A DNA stretch of 64,000 nucleotides from Ulota crispa (GCA_963920765.1 OY987250.1:18840409-18904408); one strand, 5' to 3'; numbered from the stretch's first letter, positions 1 to 12,600 are shown. Made by a program: numbers and translations. The notes: a model not told the origin generated them from the sequence alone.

Positions 1-1082
1 ACACATAATATCATTGTTTTTATAAAATGTTTCTTTATGAATGATATTATTCTCCTTTTTCCAATATATTTTAATAGAATTGAGTTTAATCATTTAGCAT
101 AGTTTTAGGATAGTGTCATGTATATCAAAATAAGTGTTGAGTGAAAGAGTAATTTGTAACTATTGTAATAAATAAAAATATGAGAACAAACAACCTTTTT
201 ATTGTAAGTGACAAAAACTTGCAAAGATTTTGGTATTTATCAACGCTTGTTTTGTATGCTTCAAAAAACCTACAAAAAGATTGTGTTATCACATGTTTTT
301 TTGATTGAGCCTCAAGCAAATAACAACTAAGTATCTTCAATTATGGTAAATTTTGTTTTTCTAGTCCACTACTTTTGTGGATCACAAATTATTTAGATCT
401 AAAAATGCAAACATATACAAGTTCTCTAGAGTCTACAAGGATATTGCCAATTGCTAATCCACTTATGAAAGTACAAGCCTTTTATTTCTATGTAAGGGTG
501 ATTGTTGAGAATACTTTGTCGCATTTATTGTATTAGAAGCGCTTTAAGAACATTGAATTTTCTTATTACAAAAATGGCTCTTATAGAAATTTGAGTTCTT
601 TGTATTTTTTAACTCAATGATGCAAGCTTTTTTGATTTACAAATGAAAGCATGAGTGCTTTAATATTTTTTGCACTAACCTTTTCAACTCTTAGTTTGAA
701 GGAGTGCTAAATATCTTCATGAAACATTTGAAAATGGTGTAATTGTGACTAGAATAGGAAGAACCACTTTATTTTGCTATATTATGGAACTTCCTCATTT
801 GTATAAAACTTAATTTATGTATGTACTTCTTGGAATCTCACATTTGTTGATAGAATTATTGTAGAATATGGTTTTCTTGATGTTATTCTCTTGATTACTT
901 AATTATTTAACTTGATCTTTATGTAAAGATGCGGAAATACCAGTATCAAAACTTTATGAAAAAATGTTGGAGGAAATTTAGCCATTTCTCACTTTGCATG
1001 AGAGATACTTGACCATTCATAAATCAAAATTTTAAATTCTAATACCCTTATGTAATCAATATTACACTTGTATCATGTGCAG
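1..1082. other. AT-rich non-coding DNA, probably intron
   Basis: No exon or named repeat is recognised. The stretch leads directly into the acceptor at 1082, so it is most simply an upstream intron of the membrane-protein gene. Confidence 0.4.
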
Positions 1083-1404
1083 TTTTGTTGTGGATGGATG
1101 CCAAGCTCTAGAAGCATTTAAAAGGGATCCTCATACCTCAAGCATAGCTAAGCTTCTACCTTGCTTAACTCCACACGAAGCAGGTGAAGCAATAAGTGGT
1201 GCCAAAAAAGCAATTAAGACTGTCATACAACGCTCCAATGCAGCTGTTGATCTGTTCAACCACCAAGAACAGAAGCTTGCAGAGAGAAAGATAGTTTCAT
1301 ATCCAACAATCCTACCTAGAATTTGTGATCCATTTGGCCCAAAGCCAGATTACTATCCTATGAGCTGTAGTCTTGTTGAAGGATCATTTGCACAATTTAC
1401 TGAG
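1083..1404 (+). CDS. Exon of a plant multi-pass plasma-membrane protein gene (extracellular loop)
   Basis: Seen: an open 322-bp exon with an acceptor (ATGTGCAG before 1083) and a donor (GAG then GTACTT after 1404). The translation begins around VVDGCQALEAF and contains DPHTSSIAKLLPC, then PTILPRICDPFGP and, further on, YPMSC. Known: this matches the long extracellular loop of a plant-wide multi-pass membrane family whose members carry C-x2-M/L-x7-NP/DP...LPC, then P-x-LC-[DN]PF and further Cys residues. Their biochemical role is poorly defined. The exon ends on a codon boundary, so the next exon must start in phase 0. Earlier exons with the signal peptide and first membrane spans would lie outside the window. 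The family assignment rests on the motif pattern only. The gene looks like an ordinary single host gene with very long introns. Confidence 0.62.
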
Positions 1405-3807
1405 GTACTTCTCTTAGAACCTTGGGCTTAAGAACATTCTAATAATACAAAAGTACAAATTCAAACATGTATTTACGGAATTTGGTTTTGATTGGCTTTG
1501 GAACTAAAAAAGAGAAAGCTTGTTATTAACATCAACTATAAATACTGCCAACAAAACGATGTTTGAGTAGGCATTATTCATAAAGCTAGTCTCTACTAGA
1601 TGGAATTGGCTTTTGAAATTTGGTTTGAGATACTCAAGCAATTTTGTTAGTGAACAATTTTTGGATTAAAAGAGCATTATTTGAATGAGCTAGTGGCACT
1701 AAAGTTCCACTTTTTTTATGCAATTCATAGCTAGTATCAGTTTCAGACGCCCAAAAAATCTAGGACCTAGATACCAAGACTGACAATTGGACTTGTTATT
1801 TTTTTGGTCCTAGTTTAAATATTTGAGCCTTTGAATGAGTTAAAAACATTGCAAAAGGACTACCCTATTTTAAAAACAAATCAAAATCTTACTTAGATAT
1901 AGGATCAAATTATCATAGTGCAAGTATTAGAATCATTAACTTGTATCTAAGAAGCTAAGCTTTTGATTTGAAATTATGTAAAAGAGATATAATTGAATTG
2001 ACAACACCTTTCATATTGAATGAAAACAAATGTAGTTTTCTGAAAGTAATCCAAAAACCAATAAAAATGAATGTAATAAATGTAAATTAGTCCCTTAACT
2101 AAAAGTGTGATGTTTGTAAGTAAAATATTTAACAAGAAAAAAATATTGCTTTAGGTTAATTTGATATTGATAGAAATCTACCAAGATAAATACAATATAA
2201 AGTTAAGGCTTTAGTGTTCTTGCATAGAAACTACAAGCATAAATGTGATTGATGCTATCATAGTTTTACAAGATTTTAATGATGTTTAATTGACTACCAT
2301 GCTTGAAACAAAATGATTCCTTGCTATTGCATATGACTTATGTTACTCTATATAATTAAGATTATTTAAAAATTAGCTTAATATAATAAAAAGACATTAT
2401 CCTTTTTAGTTGTAAACTTTTTGACATAATTTTATATTTTGTTTCCATACACATGTGGCTTGTCGTAAGCCAAGGTTTGAAATTAGACATACCAAAAAGT
2501 TGATGAAATTAAAGATAATGTCCATTTGTGCAAAACAAGTCATTAGAATCACATGGGATTACTTCTTTGTCTCTTGAACGATATGATTATTACATGGTTT
2601 ATTTATAAGCAATAGATATAATACCTTATTTCATCATACATGAGAAAACAAGTCTAAGGGTTTGTTGAATTCTCATCAATGTTGTACTTTTTATTTTCAA
2701 ATCCATTACTTTATAGTAAAATTTCCAATTTGCTAACCTCAAAGTTTTTTCTTATATAATACTCTACACCATGATTCATTTGTGTACAATTAGAAGGTTT
2801 AGATCTTTTCTTTTGACATTTAACAACCAAATGATTAAACCTTTAGAAGAAATGGCAACAATTTGAAATATCATATTCTATCAAATCCAAAATACTATGT
2901 ACAAATCATTGTTAATGTGAATACTTTTACAATGAGGCATTTTAGCTTGCATAAACCTAATAGTTTCCACTTGTTCTTACCAATAATAATAATCTAAGAA
3001 ATTTTATTCAATAGTTTTAATAATAGTAATATTTCAAATAGTTACCCCTTGAGATTACCAATAAATCTTTCTAGCATTTGATTTGGGTTAGTCAAGAATG
3101 TATTTAAATTTACACATGATAGGCTAAGACTAATGGTATATTAGTCTAGCAATTTTTTGGATGTTGTACAATTTTATAGTCTCCTAGCAAGAGAAAATAG
3201 GTTTATACTTTCTATTCTTACTTCCAAGATTTAGAAAATGTAAAATAGAAACATAAATGAATAATGTTTGTTTGCTTTACCATTATTATTTGAAGTGTAA
3301 ACCATAAAAAAATATAATTGCTTGTGTATTGGCTATATTTAAAGAGAATACAACTTGTGGTGTTAATTAATAATTACATTTTGAGTTATTATTTCATGAG
3401 ATAAACACATCATAATATCATGAAATATTATACAAGTATGCCTGCACTTGTTTTGATGTGTGTCTCTCTTTACATGTGACTTTTCACCTTTCCTTTTCTA
3501 ACATTTTCCTCTCCATTTCCTCTTCAAACTTCTTTTGGTACATATCCTCTCCTTCTATCTCCCTTTTATTTTCAAATTTTGGATGACTAAGAAACATCTA
3601 ATGCTTGACTCCCATCACTTTTTATAGCAAACAATTTCAAACTTATAAAACAGACTAGAATTTGAAAATTCCAAGAATTTTCACCCTTCTTTTGGGTGCC
3701 TTTTCCTCTTCCTTTTCTCCTCTCTAATAGAACTTGTGATATAATTAATATTATAACTATGTTGAGTCATTATATCATGAGATAAAGATCCTACTTATTT
3801 ATATATC

Positions 3808-4190
3808 CATACTACTACGTGGGAGGATTTGGAATTTTGGACTCCATACCATTTTCCAAAACCTTCTAGAACTTTTGGGTGGAAGTTGAAGCACTAAAGG
3901 ACACTCTAGATATAGAATACCAGGCACCCTCCAATCATGTCATCTTCCAAAAGGTTCTAAAACTTTTGAAGCAATAAAGGATGCCCCAAACATAAAAGCT
4001 GGAAAACCAACAAAATGCCAAGCACCCCCAATAAAGTATTAAAGAGTATCATTGTGATGAGGACAATTACTATTTTTGGATTAGAAATTGGACTAAAATG
4101 ATGGTGCATTAGGGTTCCATTGTAGACCAGTTGTGTAACATTGAATTTCTATAAAGTTGAATGTTGAATTACTCTTGCATGTCCAACAAT
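3808..4190 (+). repeat. Dispersed repeat, copy 1
   Basis: About 380 bp that recurs in the same orientation at 44475-44860. Shared segments include GTGGGAGGATTT, CCTTCTAGAA, AAGTTGAAGCA, ATTGTGATGA, AAAATGATGGTGCAT and AAAGTTGAATGTTG. The class is unknown; I saw no convincing terminal repeats. It lies inside the membrane-protein gene. Confidence 0.6.
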
Positions 4191-5512
4191 GGATCTGCGT
4201 CTCAGTACCGGTAGTTGAATTGCAAGATTCCATATAAAATTGTGACGTGACCTTCACCTTCATCTCTTCTTAGTTTTCTAAGCACTTGTCAGGGTTATAA
4301 CAAGCTAAGGATACTATTGAGTTGGTGGAAATCATGGAATCTGTTGGTGGTCACAAGTCAGGCAGTTTAGTCACTTCAGTGTCAAATATACCAATACCTA
4401 TGAAGGTCGATTTCTACCTTTAGTAAAATCACACTAACTTTGATTTTGGTATCACGTTTCCCAATTCCAATAAGAGTGTTCCGTGGTACTTCACATTGGT
4501 GAGTTTCAAACTACTCATTTGTAAAGCTTTGACTAGAGACTAAAGTTGTATGTTAGCCAAGAGCAGATTTCAATCTTACTTGCATGAATTTTAAAATATG
4601 TAAGTAGTGTTCTTCAATTTTCACGTTCCTTCAATCCAAAAAACACAATTTTTTCCAACTCACACAGAATGCGTGCCAATAAACATATATATATGTATAT
4701 ATAATGCTACTAAACCATAAATTAGCAATTATGCTTAGTTGTAATGTGTATGGGGAGTAAGAGAAAAGATGGGCAACAATTTTAGAACCAAGTAAGTTTT
4801 TCATTTATAAGAACTTTTAAAAAAAACTTTTTCAATATGTGAACACTATAAATGGCAAAATTGCAAAATGGAATTTTCTAGAGTTGTTCATCGGATTTTT
4901 TTTTTTTTTTGACACATTCTAGGGCAAACATTATTGTGCCAAATGCATGAATCAAAGTTGCACTTTTACATTAACCCAAAATGATATTGAGGACAGAATG
5001 TGTCTTCAATAATTTTTTGAAGTTAAATAAAACCATATCAAATTATTAATTTTAGTAGTTTATTCTTTTGAGGAATTCTTTTTGAAATTTAGTTTTAGCT
5101 TCTACAATCTGATTTTGCAAATGATTGATTATGATTTTTCTATTCAAGATTTGGTGCACGAGTATCCATTGCAATCTTGACTTTATGTAATGTTGAGGGC
5201 TTTTGGGAATGAGCCTCAAATACGCTAGGTCTTTGAGAAAAATTCACATTAAAAATTCATTTAAAGAAATTGTAGAGTAGATTTGGAGAAGCCATAAATT
5301 GATTGAGGTTATGCATGTTAGGCCCTTTAACCTCATATTTTTTTGGTGACCAAATTTTTAAATTTGACATGTGAAAAGAAGATTGAAAGACTTCAAATCA
5401 CTTTTATAGTTTGAACACCATCATGATCAAACATTATAATCATTCAATCCATAAGAAATGTTTTTGTTTTTTCTCATACAATCCTACTATTAGTAAAAAT
5501 ATGTCTTGAATG

Positions 5513-5655
5513 CCATATTCATTAAATTGGGAAAAAGTGACACTTTGGGACTTTTGGATTTTGTGTTTTTTGAAAAGAACTCATCAAGTTCTCTTTAAAA
5601 AACTCAAAATCCAAAAGTCCCAAAATATCACTTTTTCCCAATTTAATGAATATGG
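5513..5655. mobile_element. Hairpin MITE, family A (ATTCATTAAATTGGG ends)
   Basis: Seen: 143 bp that is almost wholly an inverted repeat. The arms start CCATATTCATTAAATTGGG and end with its complement, and both carry the complement pair CTTTGGGACTTTTGGATTTT / AAAATCCAAAAGTCCC. Related hairpins are at 37157-37413 and 38299-38437. It is a typical foldback MITE with no coding capacity. Confidence 0.8.
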
Positions 5656-6351
5656 CGTTCTTGTCTAATGAGAAGATATTGGAAGATAGAACATTTGATA
5701 AAATAGAGGACATTTTCATAAGCAATGTAAGTTTGTAATTGTAGAATAGTCCTCTATAAATTTTAGAATATCTCTTTAATTGATATAAATTTCTAAGGCC
5801 TCCTTAGATTTTTGTCAAACATTACTATATTCACTATTGCATTTAAAAAAATATTAGCTCATAATACAGGTCATTTGCATAAAGTTTTGATACCGTATCA
5901 TGTGTTTTTGAAAATCTAGCAACTAAAACATGTTTTGTCTATAGCCATTCATGTGAGGAACCTTTTGTCTTATTTCTTAATGTAATATTTTGGATATCTT
6001 GTTAATATACTTAATGAAATCACCCACAAAAAGTATTTTTGTATATGTCATTTGTTTTTTACTTATCATTTGGCATTATTTTGTTTTTGTTTAAAGTCTA
6101 TATTCATATCACATTTCACAGTGTGTTTCATAGAATTGGATAAACTCGATTTCAAGTAATTTTGAGATCATGTTTTAACAAAACAAACAATTGACAGAAC
6201 AAACAATTTCGTAGGAATCCGATTGCAATATAGAATAAGAACCAAAGAAAAGGTCAAATGGCCACATTTTATTACTTAAAAGAATTTTGTTAATGACCCT
6301 CGTTCTTCTACTTAATTCATATCTCTAGTAATTAGTGAATCTACAAATAAC

Positions 6352-6551
6352 NNNNNNNNNNNNNNNNNNNNNNNNNNNNNNNNNNNNNNNNNNNNNNNNN
6401 NNNNNNNNNNNNNNNNNNNNNNNNNNNNNNNNNNNNNNNNNNNNNNNNNNNNNNNNNNNNNNNNNNNNNNNNNNNNNNNNNNNNNNNNNNNNNNNNNNNN
6501 NNNNNNNNNNNNNNNNNNNNNNNNNNNNNNNNNNNNNNNNNNNNNNNNNNN
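6352..6551. other. Assembly gap of exactly 200 N
   Basis: A run of 200 undetermined bases within the long intron of the membrane-protein gene. The round length suggests a placeholder of unknown real size. Open frames drawn across it are artefacts. Confidence 0.98.
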
Positions 6552-7265
6552 TGAGGAGGTGCTCCATTTTAGAGCCCTATGGCCTTTCCACTTCAAAATT
6601 TCATAACTAATTCTACAAAGTTCCAAAAAATATGAAAAAACTTGGATTAGATGCCAATTCTTCTTGTCTTTCAAGGAAAGTTTACTGAAAAATATTTCAA
6701 GAAGTTTCACCTACCCAAAATTCCATTTCAGCCCTAAGATGCTCCATTTATGAGCCTCCTACCTTATAGTATAATACTAGTGATAGTTGACCACATCCAA
6801 TAACGTTCAAATATATTAATTTTTGAGATGTTGCCTCAACATAATTCACCAAATAAGCTGAAGCGTTGTTCCACAACATCTTGACTTCTAGATTGAAAGC
6901 TTTCCTGGTTCTAATCATATCCATGCTATGCATAGTGATTTGTTTTATACTGTTTTAACCAAACAAAAAATAGAATATAAAATAGAATTGCTTCTAAAAT
7001 TATGGAAGGAATTTAGTTTCTATATCAGTTTAGAATGTTTTGCAGGTCAATGACCACAAACGTGTTTGTAAAGTTGTGTTATCACCAGTCTTATCATTTA
7101 CAAAGACTTTCAAGCAGATCAAAAATTAATGATTTGCTTTGTACAGAAATTGTTAGAGTTGAATAATATCTCCAAGTTTGAAATAGTATGTTCTACCTTA
7201 TTCTATGGAGTTTTGGACGCTGGCATGAGGATAGTTAACCACATTTTTGGTAAGTATTATATTAA

Positions 7266-7655
7266 AATAAACATTCCTTGAATGTAATGAATTCTGTTTA
7301 TGTATTTGTGGACCAAAACTACAAAAAATACTGCTGCCTCTCAGATAGCATCAATGACTATTTGATTACTTCCACACCAATCCCCAAGTATGCATATATG
7401 GATGCAACAAAGGCAATGAATGCAACCAAGGGTGTATATATGATATTACTAGCTATTTTTCAAATTATCACTTGTGACTCTGTCAAGTTGGCTTTTGAAG
7501 AAATTTTAATCCAACATTGTAGGCCCCTAAAAGAATGCCTGAAGGTGCTTTGGATTTCACTCACAGTTGCTTCTCTGGGTTTGATGCTGCTTTTGTGTTT
7601 TATATATTTTCAAGGAAAAACATTTGCAATTGATGACTTTTCATGCTTCATTTGA
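7266..7655 (+). CDS. 3' coding part of the same plant membrane-protein gene (last membrane span)
   Basis: Seen: an open stretch containing IPKYAYMDATKAMNATKG, then ITCDSVKLAFEEI, QHCRPLK and a hydrophobic span of about 20 residues (LWISLTVASLGLMLLLCFIY), ending at TGA. Known: in the same family the C-terminal part runs TP-x-Y...M-x-A-x-N...DC-x2-V-x2-[TA]F-x2-I-x3-[HY]C-PLR/K followed by the last membrane helix and a short cytosolic tail, and the order here is the same. The exact 5' edge is unsettled. The best acceptor by sequence is after CTGCCTCTCAG near 7340, but its phase does not fit the exon ending at 1404. A short intermediate exon is probably missing, either in the 200-N gap or in unrecognised intron sequence. 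The gene may be functional or decaying; I cannot tell. Confidence 0.55.
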   Translation, partial: NKHSLNVMNSVYVFVDQNYKKYCCLSDSINDYLITSTPIPKYAYMDATKAMNATKGVYMILLAIFQIITCDSVKLAFEEILIQHCRPLKECLKVLWISLTVASLGLMLLLCFIYFQGKTFAIDDFSCFI

Positions 7656-8474
7656 ATTCCATAGAACACGGCTTGCCACTGGCCTCCTACACAGCAACCA
7701 AAAGAGATGTTTATTTAAATATCATAAATAAGATAAGGCCAGGCAAAACGGCAAAGATAAAAATGGAGCTCTAGCACTAGTTGCAAATGCATGTAATGAA
7801 TTTCCTTTCATCAAAACACGCTCAACAAGATTCACTCTCACTTCATGCTACTAAAATCACAAGGACCTTTGAAATATCCCATATCTAATCTTTATGATAT
7901 TATAACATAGACACAATTTGAAGACTCATTGAAATTTTTACTTTGCAGATTATCTACCATGTGAAAATCTTATTTAAATTCTAATGATGAATGCGTAGCA
8001 TAGCAAGTGCCAATTACTAGTAACAAACTAAATACAAATAAAACGTTGTAAGTGAATCACAATCAACAAGAAATTTTGAAAAGTTCCATATTAGGTTGCA
8101 CCGACCACTAACGCCGTTTTCTTTCACATTAAGATAAACAATTGTGACCACTAGTTTTTTGAAGTTGATTTGTGTAAGGAAAATAAGAAAATAATTATAC
8201 TCATCTACTATACCCGGATTCTAACAAAAGCATGAAAATATGTACACAAATGACGTTTATTATTTCCATGAAGTATCATATTCTATTCCTACATCTTAAG
8301 CCTAGTTAACATGCATTTACTATGAACATGGTATACATATAATTCCCTGACAACTTGCATTTGATGTTACCTGGAATCTCGATGAACTTGATTTATGGAA
8401 ATTAAAATGCAATCACTATCCCGCCAAAGTCATTTAATATTTTAAGTTTTTTTGGTTTGATACACATCATTTGA
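7656..8474. other. Downstream non-coding DNA
   Basis: AT-rich sequence after the stop of the membrane-protein gene, with no gene or repeat structure recognised. It probably holds the 3' UTR and polyadenylation site, but I cannot point to one. Confidence 0.3.
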
Positions 8475-8862
8475 CCCTCACGTGTATGGTTGTTACTTTG
8501 GGCAAGATTTGGGTATTGGAGAGCACAAGCAGAGGCACAAAATGGACAGCATGTATAGACATGTCCAACTCCTTGTGTTTTTTAGGGCATTTGAGAGTTT
8601 TTGACCTAAAAGAGGAAGAATCAAATTACTGTTTTTCATTTTTACAACGTGATATGGATTTAAATTCATATTTTTGACTTCATGTTGGAAACAATGAGTG
8701 TCATCAACATGTACAAAATAAGATTTTTTCATTGTTTTTTTATTAATTTGTGAAGTCAACTGTGAGTTGACTACATTAGACAAACCATGAGCTCCATTGG
8801 GCACTTTAAGCATACAGACAAGCAGACAAATGTGTAGCCCAACGTGACAACCATACCTCACA
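8475..8862. mobile_element. TIR element of about 390 bp
   Basis: Terminal inverted repeats of about 25 bp: left CACGTGTATGGTTGT followed by TTTGGGC, right GCCCAACGTGACAACCATAC. The interior is AT-rich with no transposase frame. It is a non-autonomous DNA transposon of unassigned superfamily. Confidence 0.65.
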
Positions 8863-9599
8863 CCACTCAAAATCAATAAATAAATCTAAAAATAACTTTA
8901 TTTAAGTTAAAAATTTAATAACTAAGAAAAAAAATGTTTTGTAACATTTCAATTAAATTAAAATTCAATTTTACAAATTACCATACAATGCTCTTTAATG
9001 CAATTATTGCTGTATTTGCACAATGAATCTTATGTTAAGCATACAGTATCACTCTATCAAGAATCTCTTACAATCATGGGTTAGCTTTTCATATTTCCTT
9101 AATAAAATAGGATAGCAAGGTTCTCTTTTTTTGTTTGATGTAAAGGAGTACTAAAGTCAAGTTAAGTTACTACAGCACAAGAATATGATACAAAATGACC
9201 AAACCTGCACTCCTAAAATTCCTTTGTGTTTACATGCAAATGGATTGAAATTGACCTCAATGATTAGTGGATTAAAGTTTTGAAACTGTTCCAGTAATTT
9301 AACCATAAGATCTATATTTTCACTTACTTATGTACATTCCTTCAAAATTTTAAACTTTGTAAGGGCATGTTTCATTAGATCAGAAGATTCAAAGTAGGGT
9401 CAAAACTTTCTTTGAAGCTTGTTTAAGGTTTCAAATTTTTTTAGTCATCCAAAACAATACCTCCCACTTTATGAATATCTTGTACAATTTGGACTTTTAT
9501 AGAGCATGAAGTAGGCTATATGCCTCACAGATTTCATGATTATCCAATGCTTAAACTATAGTGGATTATTTTGATTTGTTGAAAGTTACATTATATTAA

Positions 9600-10000
9600 G
9601 GGAATTACTACTTCAACACCCTTAATTGTTAATGAGACACCTCCTATGAGCATGACATTTGATAATTTAGTGCTATTTTTGATTTATTCAAGTGGTCCAT
9701 CATTCATTCAATCACAGCACTACCACATCCTTGAAAGAAAACAAGACAAATACAAGTTTATGTGGAAATACCATTGCACCAATACTAATTTTTGATGTTT
9801 TTTTATTTAAGTAAATCAAAAGTCATATATTTTTAAATTCAAAATCTAAGCACACCTATTTTTTTTTTTAGCATAGCCTTAGAATGATAAAGGTGAAACA
9901 AATCTTCTAATTCAAATAAAAAAATCAACATTAAAAATTGCATTTCATGCTCACAAGGGGTGTCCCGTTAGCAATTTTGGGTGTTGCGGTAGTAATTCCA
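9600..10000. mobile_element. TIR element of about 400 bp with an 8-bp target duplication
   Basis: Long imperfect inverted ends (GGAATTACTAC...CAACACCC...GAGACACC on the left, the complement on the right). TATATTAA occurs one base outside each end (9592-9599 and 10001-10008), consistent with an 8-bp target duplication of the kind hAT elements make. There is no coding capacity. A related end sequence begins near 10209. Confidence 0.65.
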
Positions 10001-10116
10001 TATATTAAAAGAATGTCACAAAAAAGACTCTTATAGTATGAGAAAAAACCTAAAAAGTAGTAAACTAAAACTTAGCAAACAACTAGATGTACACAAAATC
10101 AATCTAAAACTTTTAT

Positions 10117-10117
10117 A

Positions 10118-10208
<91 letters not shown>
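10117..10208. repeat. (AT)n microsatellite
   Basis: About 90 bp of nearly uninterrupted AT dinucleotides, lying exactly between one TIR element and the start of a related end sequence. Confidence 0.97.
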
Positions 10209-10209
<1 letters not shown>

Positions 10210-10260
10210 AAGAATTCCTATTGCAACACCCTAACTTGCTAAAGAGACACCTTGGCCTAC
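10209..10260 (+). mobile_element. Single end of the TIR family found at 9600-10000
   Basis: Matches the left end of the 9600-10000 element (ATTCCTATTGCAACACCCTA...TGCTAAAGAGACACC). No matching right end was found nearby, so it is a truncated or larger, unresolved copy. Confidence 0.45.
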
Positions 10261-10577
10261 TTCTCATACTGACCACAATCCATGGGCCACCCAAACCGGC
10301 TATGCAAGTCATCCAAACCTGAGGCCAAAAGACATGTGGTTGACCACAGGGTCGCTCTGGCAACGGGTACCTTGGAAACTTTTTTTTTTTAATCTACCCC
10401 CTGTGTTTATTGTCCATGTGCTTGCACCAAATTGCTGATAGCCCTAGATCAATCATTAATTTGCAAGGCTTGGATCCCCTTGGGATTTTATGCCGCGCAT
10501 ATTTCTTATTACCTGTTTACATTTCAACATTAGCTAACTAACTTAACCCTCTTAAAAATGACCCACCCACTGGGTTT

Positions 10578-11062
10578 TGAAGTGACGGAACGATGTGAGC
10601 GTACAAATGACGTATTAATTAAGGGCACGGGAGCATATAATCATGCGTGTAAATGTACGACGGCACGAGGGTGTAACAGCGTAACGATGTAAGGGTTCAT
10701 AGGTGTTGGGAGGAGAGGGGTTTTTAGGGTTTTTAATTAGGGTATGAGAGTGTGAGAGTGCAAGGGTGTTTAATCAAGGGTTTAGAAATAAATGCATGAA
10801 AAATGTGAGCGTACGAAGGTGCAAGGAAATGAAGGGCTCATTTATGGGGTTTTGAAGTGACAAAACAATGTGAGCGTACAAACGACGTATTAATTAAGGG
10901 CAGGAGAGCATATAATCATGCATGTAAATGTACGACAACACAAGGGTGTAATGGCAAAACGGTGTAAGGGTTAGCGAGTGTTGGGTGGAGAGGAGTTTTT
11001 AGGGTTTTTAATTAGGATATGAGAGTGTGAGGGTGCAAGAGTGTTTAATTAGGGGTTTAGGG
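10578..11062 (+). repeat. Tandem duplication of about 205 bp in a G-rich block
   Basis: The segment 10578-10783 is repeated at 10855-11062 (spacing about 277 bp). Shared words include GACGTATTAATTAAGGGCA, GAGCATATAATCATG, AATGTACGAC and GGTTTTTAATTAGG. Many differences are CG in copy 1 against CA or TG in copy 2. There is no coding frame. Confidence 0.8.
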
Positions 11063-11078
11063 TTTAGGGTTTAGGGTT
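11049..11078 (+). repeat. Interstitial plant-type telomere repeats (TTTAGGG)
   Basis: About four consecutive TTTAGGG units, with further degenerate GGTTTAGGG/GGGTTTGGGG words from 10.7 to 11.6 kb. The heptamer is the Arabidopsis-type telomere unit and supports a plant origin for the window. Confidence 0.85.
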
Positions 11079-11941
11079 ACATGGCCATCCTATCCAAAGC
11101 AACTTCTTGGGATTGAGTTTTTGAGGGGACGTACTCCCCCATTTTTGATAGCTGCAAGACCAACGGTTTGATTACTTTTTGATACAATATTGCGGTTTGG
11201 AAGATATGAGGATGTCAACTTTTTGATGCATATAGTTGACGATGCATTGACTTTTTGATGCCAACAATTGATCATTTGTTGACTTTTGTGGAGCTAGGTT
11301 GAGGATTATCATGCAAAAACCCTAATCATTAGGATTGGATACCCTTAGTGGAGTTGCCGGATGTTATTGGGGGTTTCCTTTTTTTTAGGGCTTGATTTAG
11401 GGTTACAAGAGTGTTTTTTAGCTTTTGGATTTTCCTTCCTAGTGGGTGTTTAGGGACAAGAATTACACCGTTTGGAAGCTTAAACGATGGAGATGAAGAA
11501 AAGCTAAAAAAATCAATCATACAAAATTTATTTGGATTGGGGTTTGGGGTTCGGGGTTGGGATTTGGGGTTTAACAAGAGTGTCCGTTAGCTTTTGGGGT
11601 TTCAAACCATTGGGTGTCTTGAGACAAGAGTTACAGCGTTGGAATCGTGAGAACATGGAGATTGAGAGAAGCTAAGAATATCTCGAGAATTCTCGAGTCT
11701 TGGTTGTGGGCTAGTTGAGATGGTTTAGGGGGGCATTTTGTGGCACGTGTAGGCTTTTTGCATGGCCATTTTGACGCCACCTACCCCCCCCGACGTTTTG
11801 GACGCCCATGATTCCAACTGCATGCTTGGAATGTAATGCTTGTGCGCGGTTCGTGAGATCCCGGGTTGCCATGTGTTTGAGGTGGGTTTTTAGGGGTGTT
11901 TTCTTTACGTATTGAGTGGAATGGATGTGAATTGGGGAGTG

Positions 11942-11996
11942 CTTGGATGAAATGAATGAATGAACAAATGAATGAATGAATGAATGAATGAATGGG
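11942..11996 (+). repeat. (AATG)n microsatellite
   Basis: A run of GAATGAAT units, interrupted once by GAACAAAT. Confidence 0.9.
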
Positions 11997-12159
11997 ATGA
12001 CATTGTATTTGTACCGATTTACATGACTATCGAGCATTTGTTGAAATTAAATGGGGATCCGGCAATGTGACAACGTGGTTATTTCACTTTTTGGGACTTT
12101 GGAACGGGTTTCAGGGGGTTAGAAACGTCTCAAATGCATGCAATTGATTCTTTTGTTGT

Positions 12160-12222
12160 TTGAATTTTTTTTGAATTTTTTTTGAATTTTTTTGAGATTT
12201 ATGAATTTTATGAATTTTTTTT
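12160..12222 (+). repeat. (TTTTTGAA)n-like simple repeat
   Basis: Repeated TGAATTTTTTT units ending in a G run. Confidence 0.75.
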
Positions 12223-12519
12223 GGGGGGCTACGGTTAGGGCAGATTCAAGTTACATGGATATCCTAGGGAAACTCATTTTTCAGAATCAAGTTTTGAGGT
12301 GACCTACCCCACGAAAGCAACCGTTCTGAGTCCAACGGCAGTGTTTTTTTGTTTCCTAATGATGTCCAGATTTTGAATTATTAAGGCGTTGACTTTTTGG
12401 GTTTAGGGCTGACTTTTTGGATAAGGGTCTGAAATTTTGAGTTTGTTTTGTTATGTTTTTTTTTTTTAAAGAGTGGGTGGTTTAGTATTAGTAGATGGGT
12501 GTACTTAGGATCCATGGTT

Positions 12520-12600
12520 GAACCCCCAAAGGACCAAGGAGCCCAATATGGCCAAAGGGGGTGCTTGGAGGTGTAGGGGTGTACAAAAGAGGCATTTTTA
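12520..12600 (+). mobile_element. Possible end fragment of the TTAA/CCCCTAAAGG family
   Basis: TTGAACCCCCAAAGGACCA resembles the family start with the TTAA mutated. No matching right end was found. Low confidence. Confidence 0.3.

Larger units (their letters stand above)
1405..7265 (+). other. Long intron of the membrane-protein gene
   Basis: AT-rich DNA with no further exon I can recognise. It contains a dispersed repeat (3808-4190), a coding-like but unassigned stretch near 4300-4500, a hairpin MITE (5513-5655) and a 200-N gap. Its boundaries follow from the two flanking exon pieces, so its true extent depends on any missing small exon. Confidence 0.45.

Noticed and set aside
4300-4500. 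Coding-like stretch inside the long intron
   Set aside because: Composition resembles protein-coding DNA, but there is no intact frame or recognisable family; too weak to call.
6312-6710. Open frames spanning the N run
   Set aside because: They owe their length to 200 undetermined bases.
10031-10363. Open frames on both strands across the AT microsatellite
   Set aside because: They alternate Tyr-Ile because of (AT)n; there is no coding content outside the repeat.
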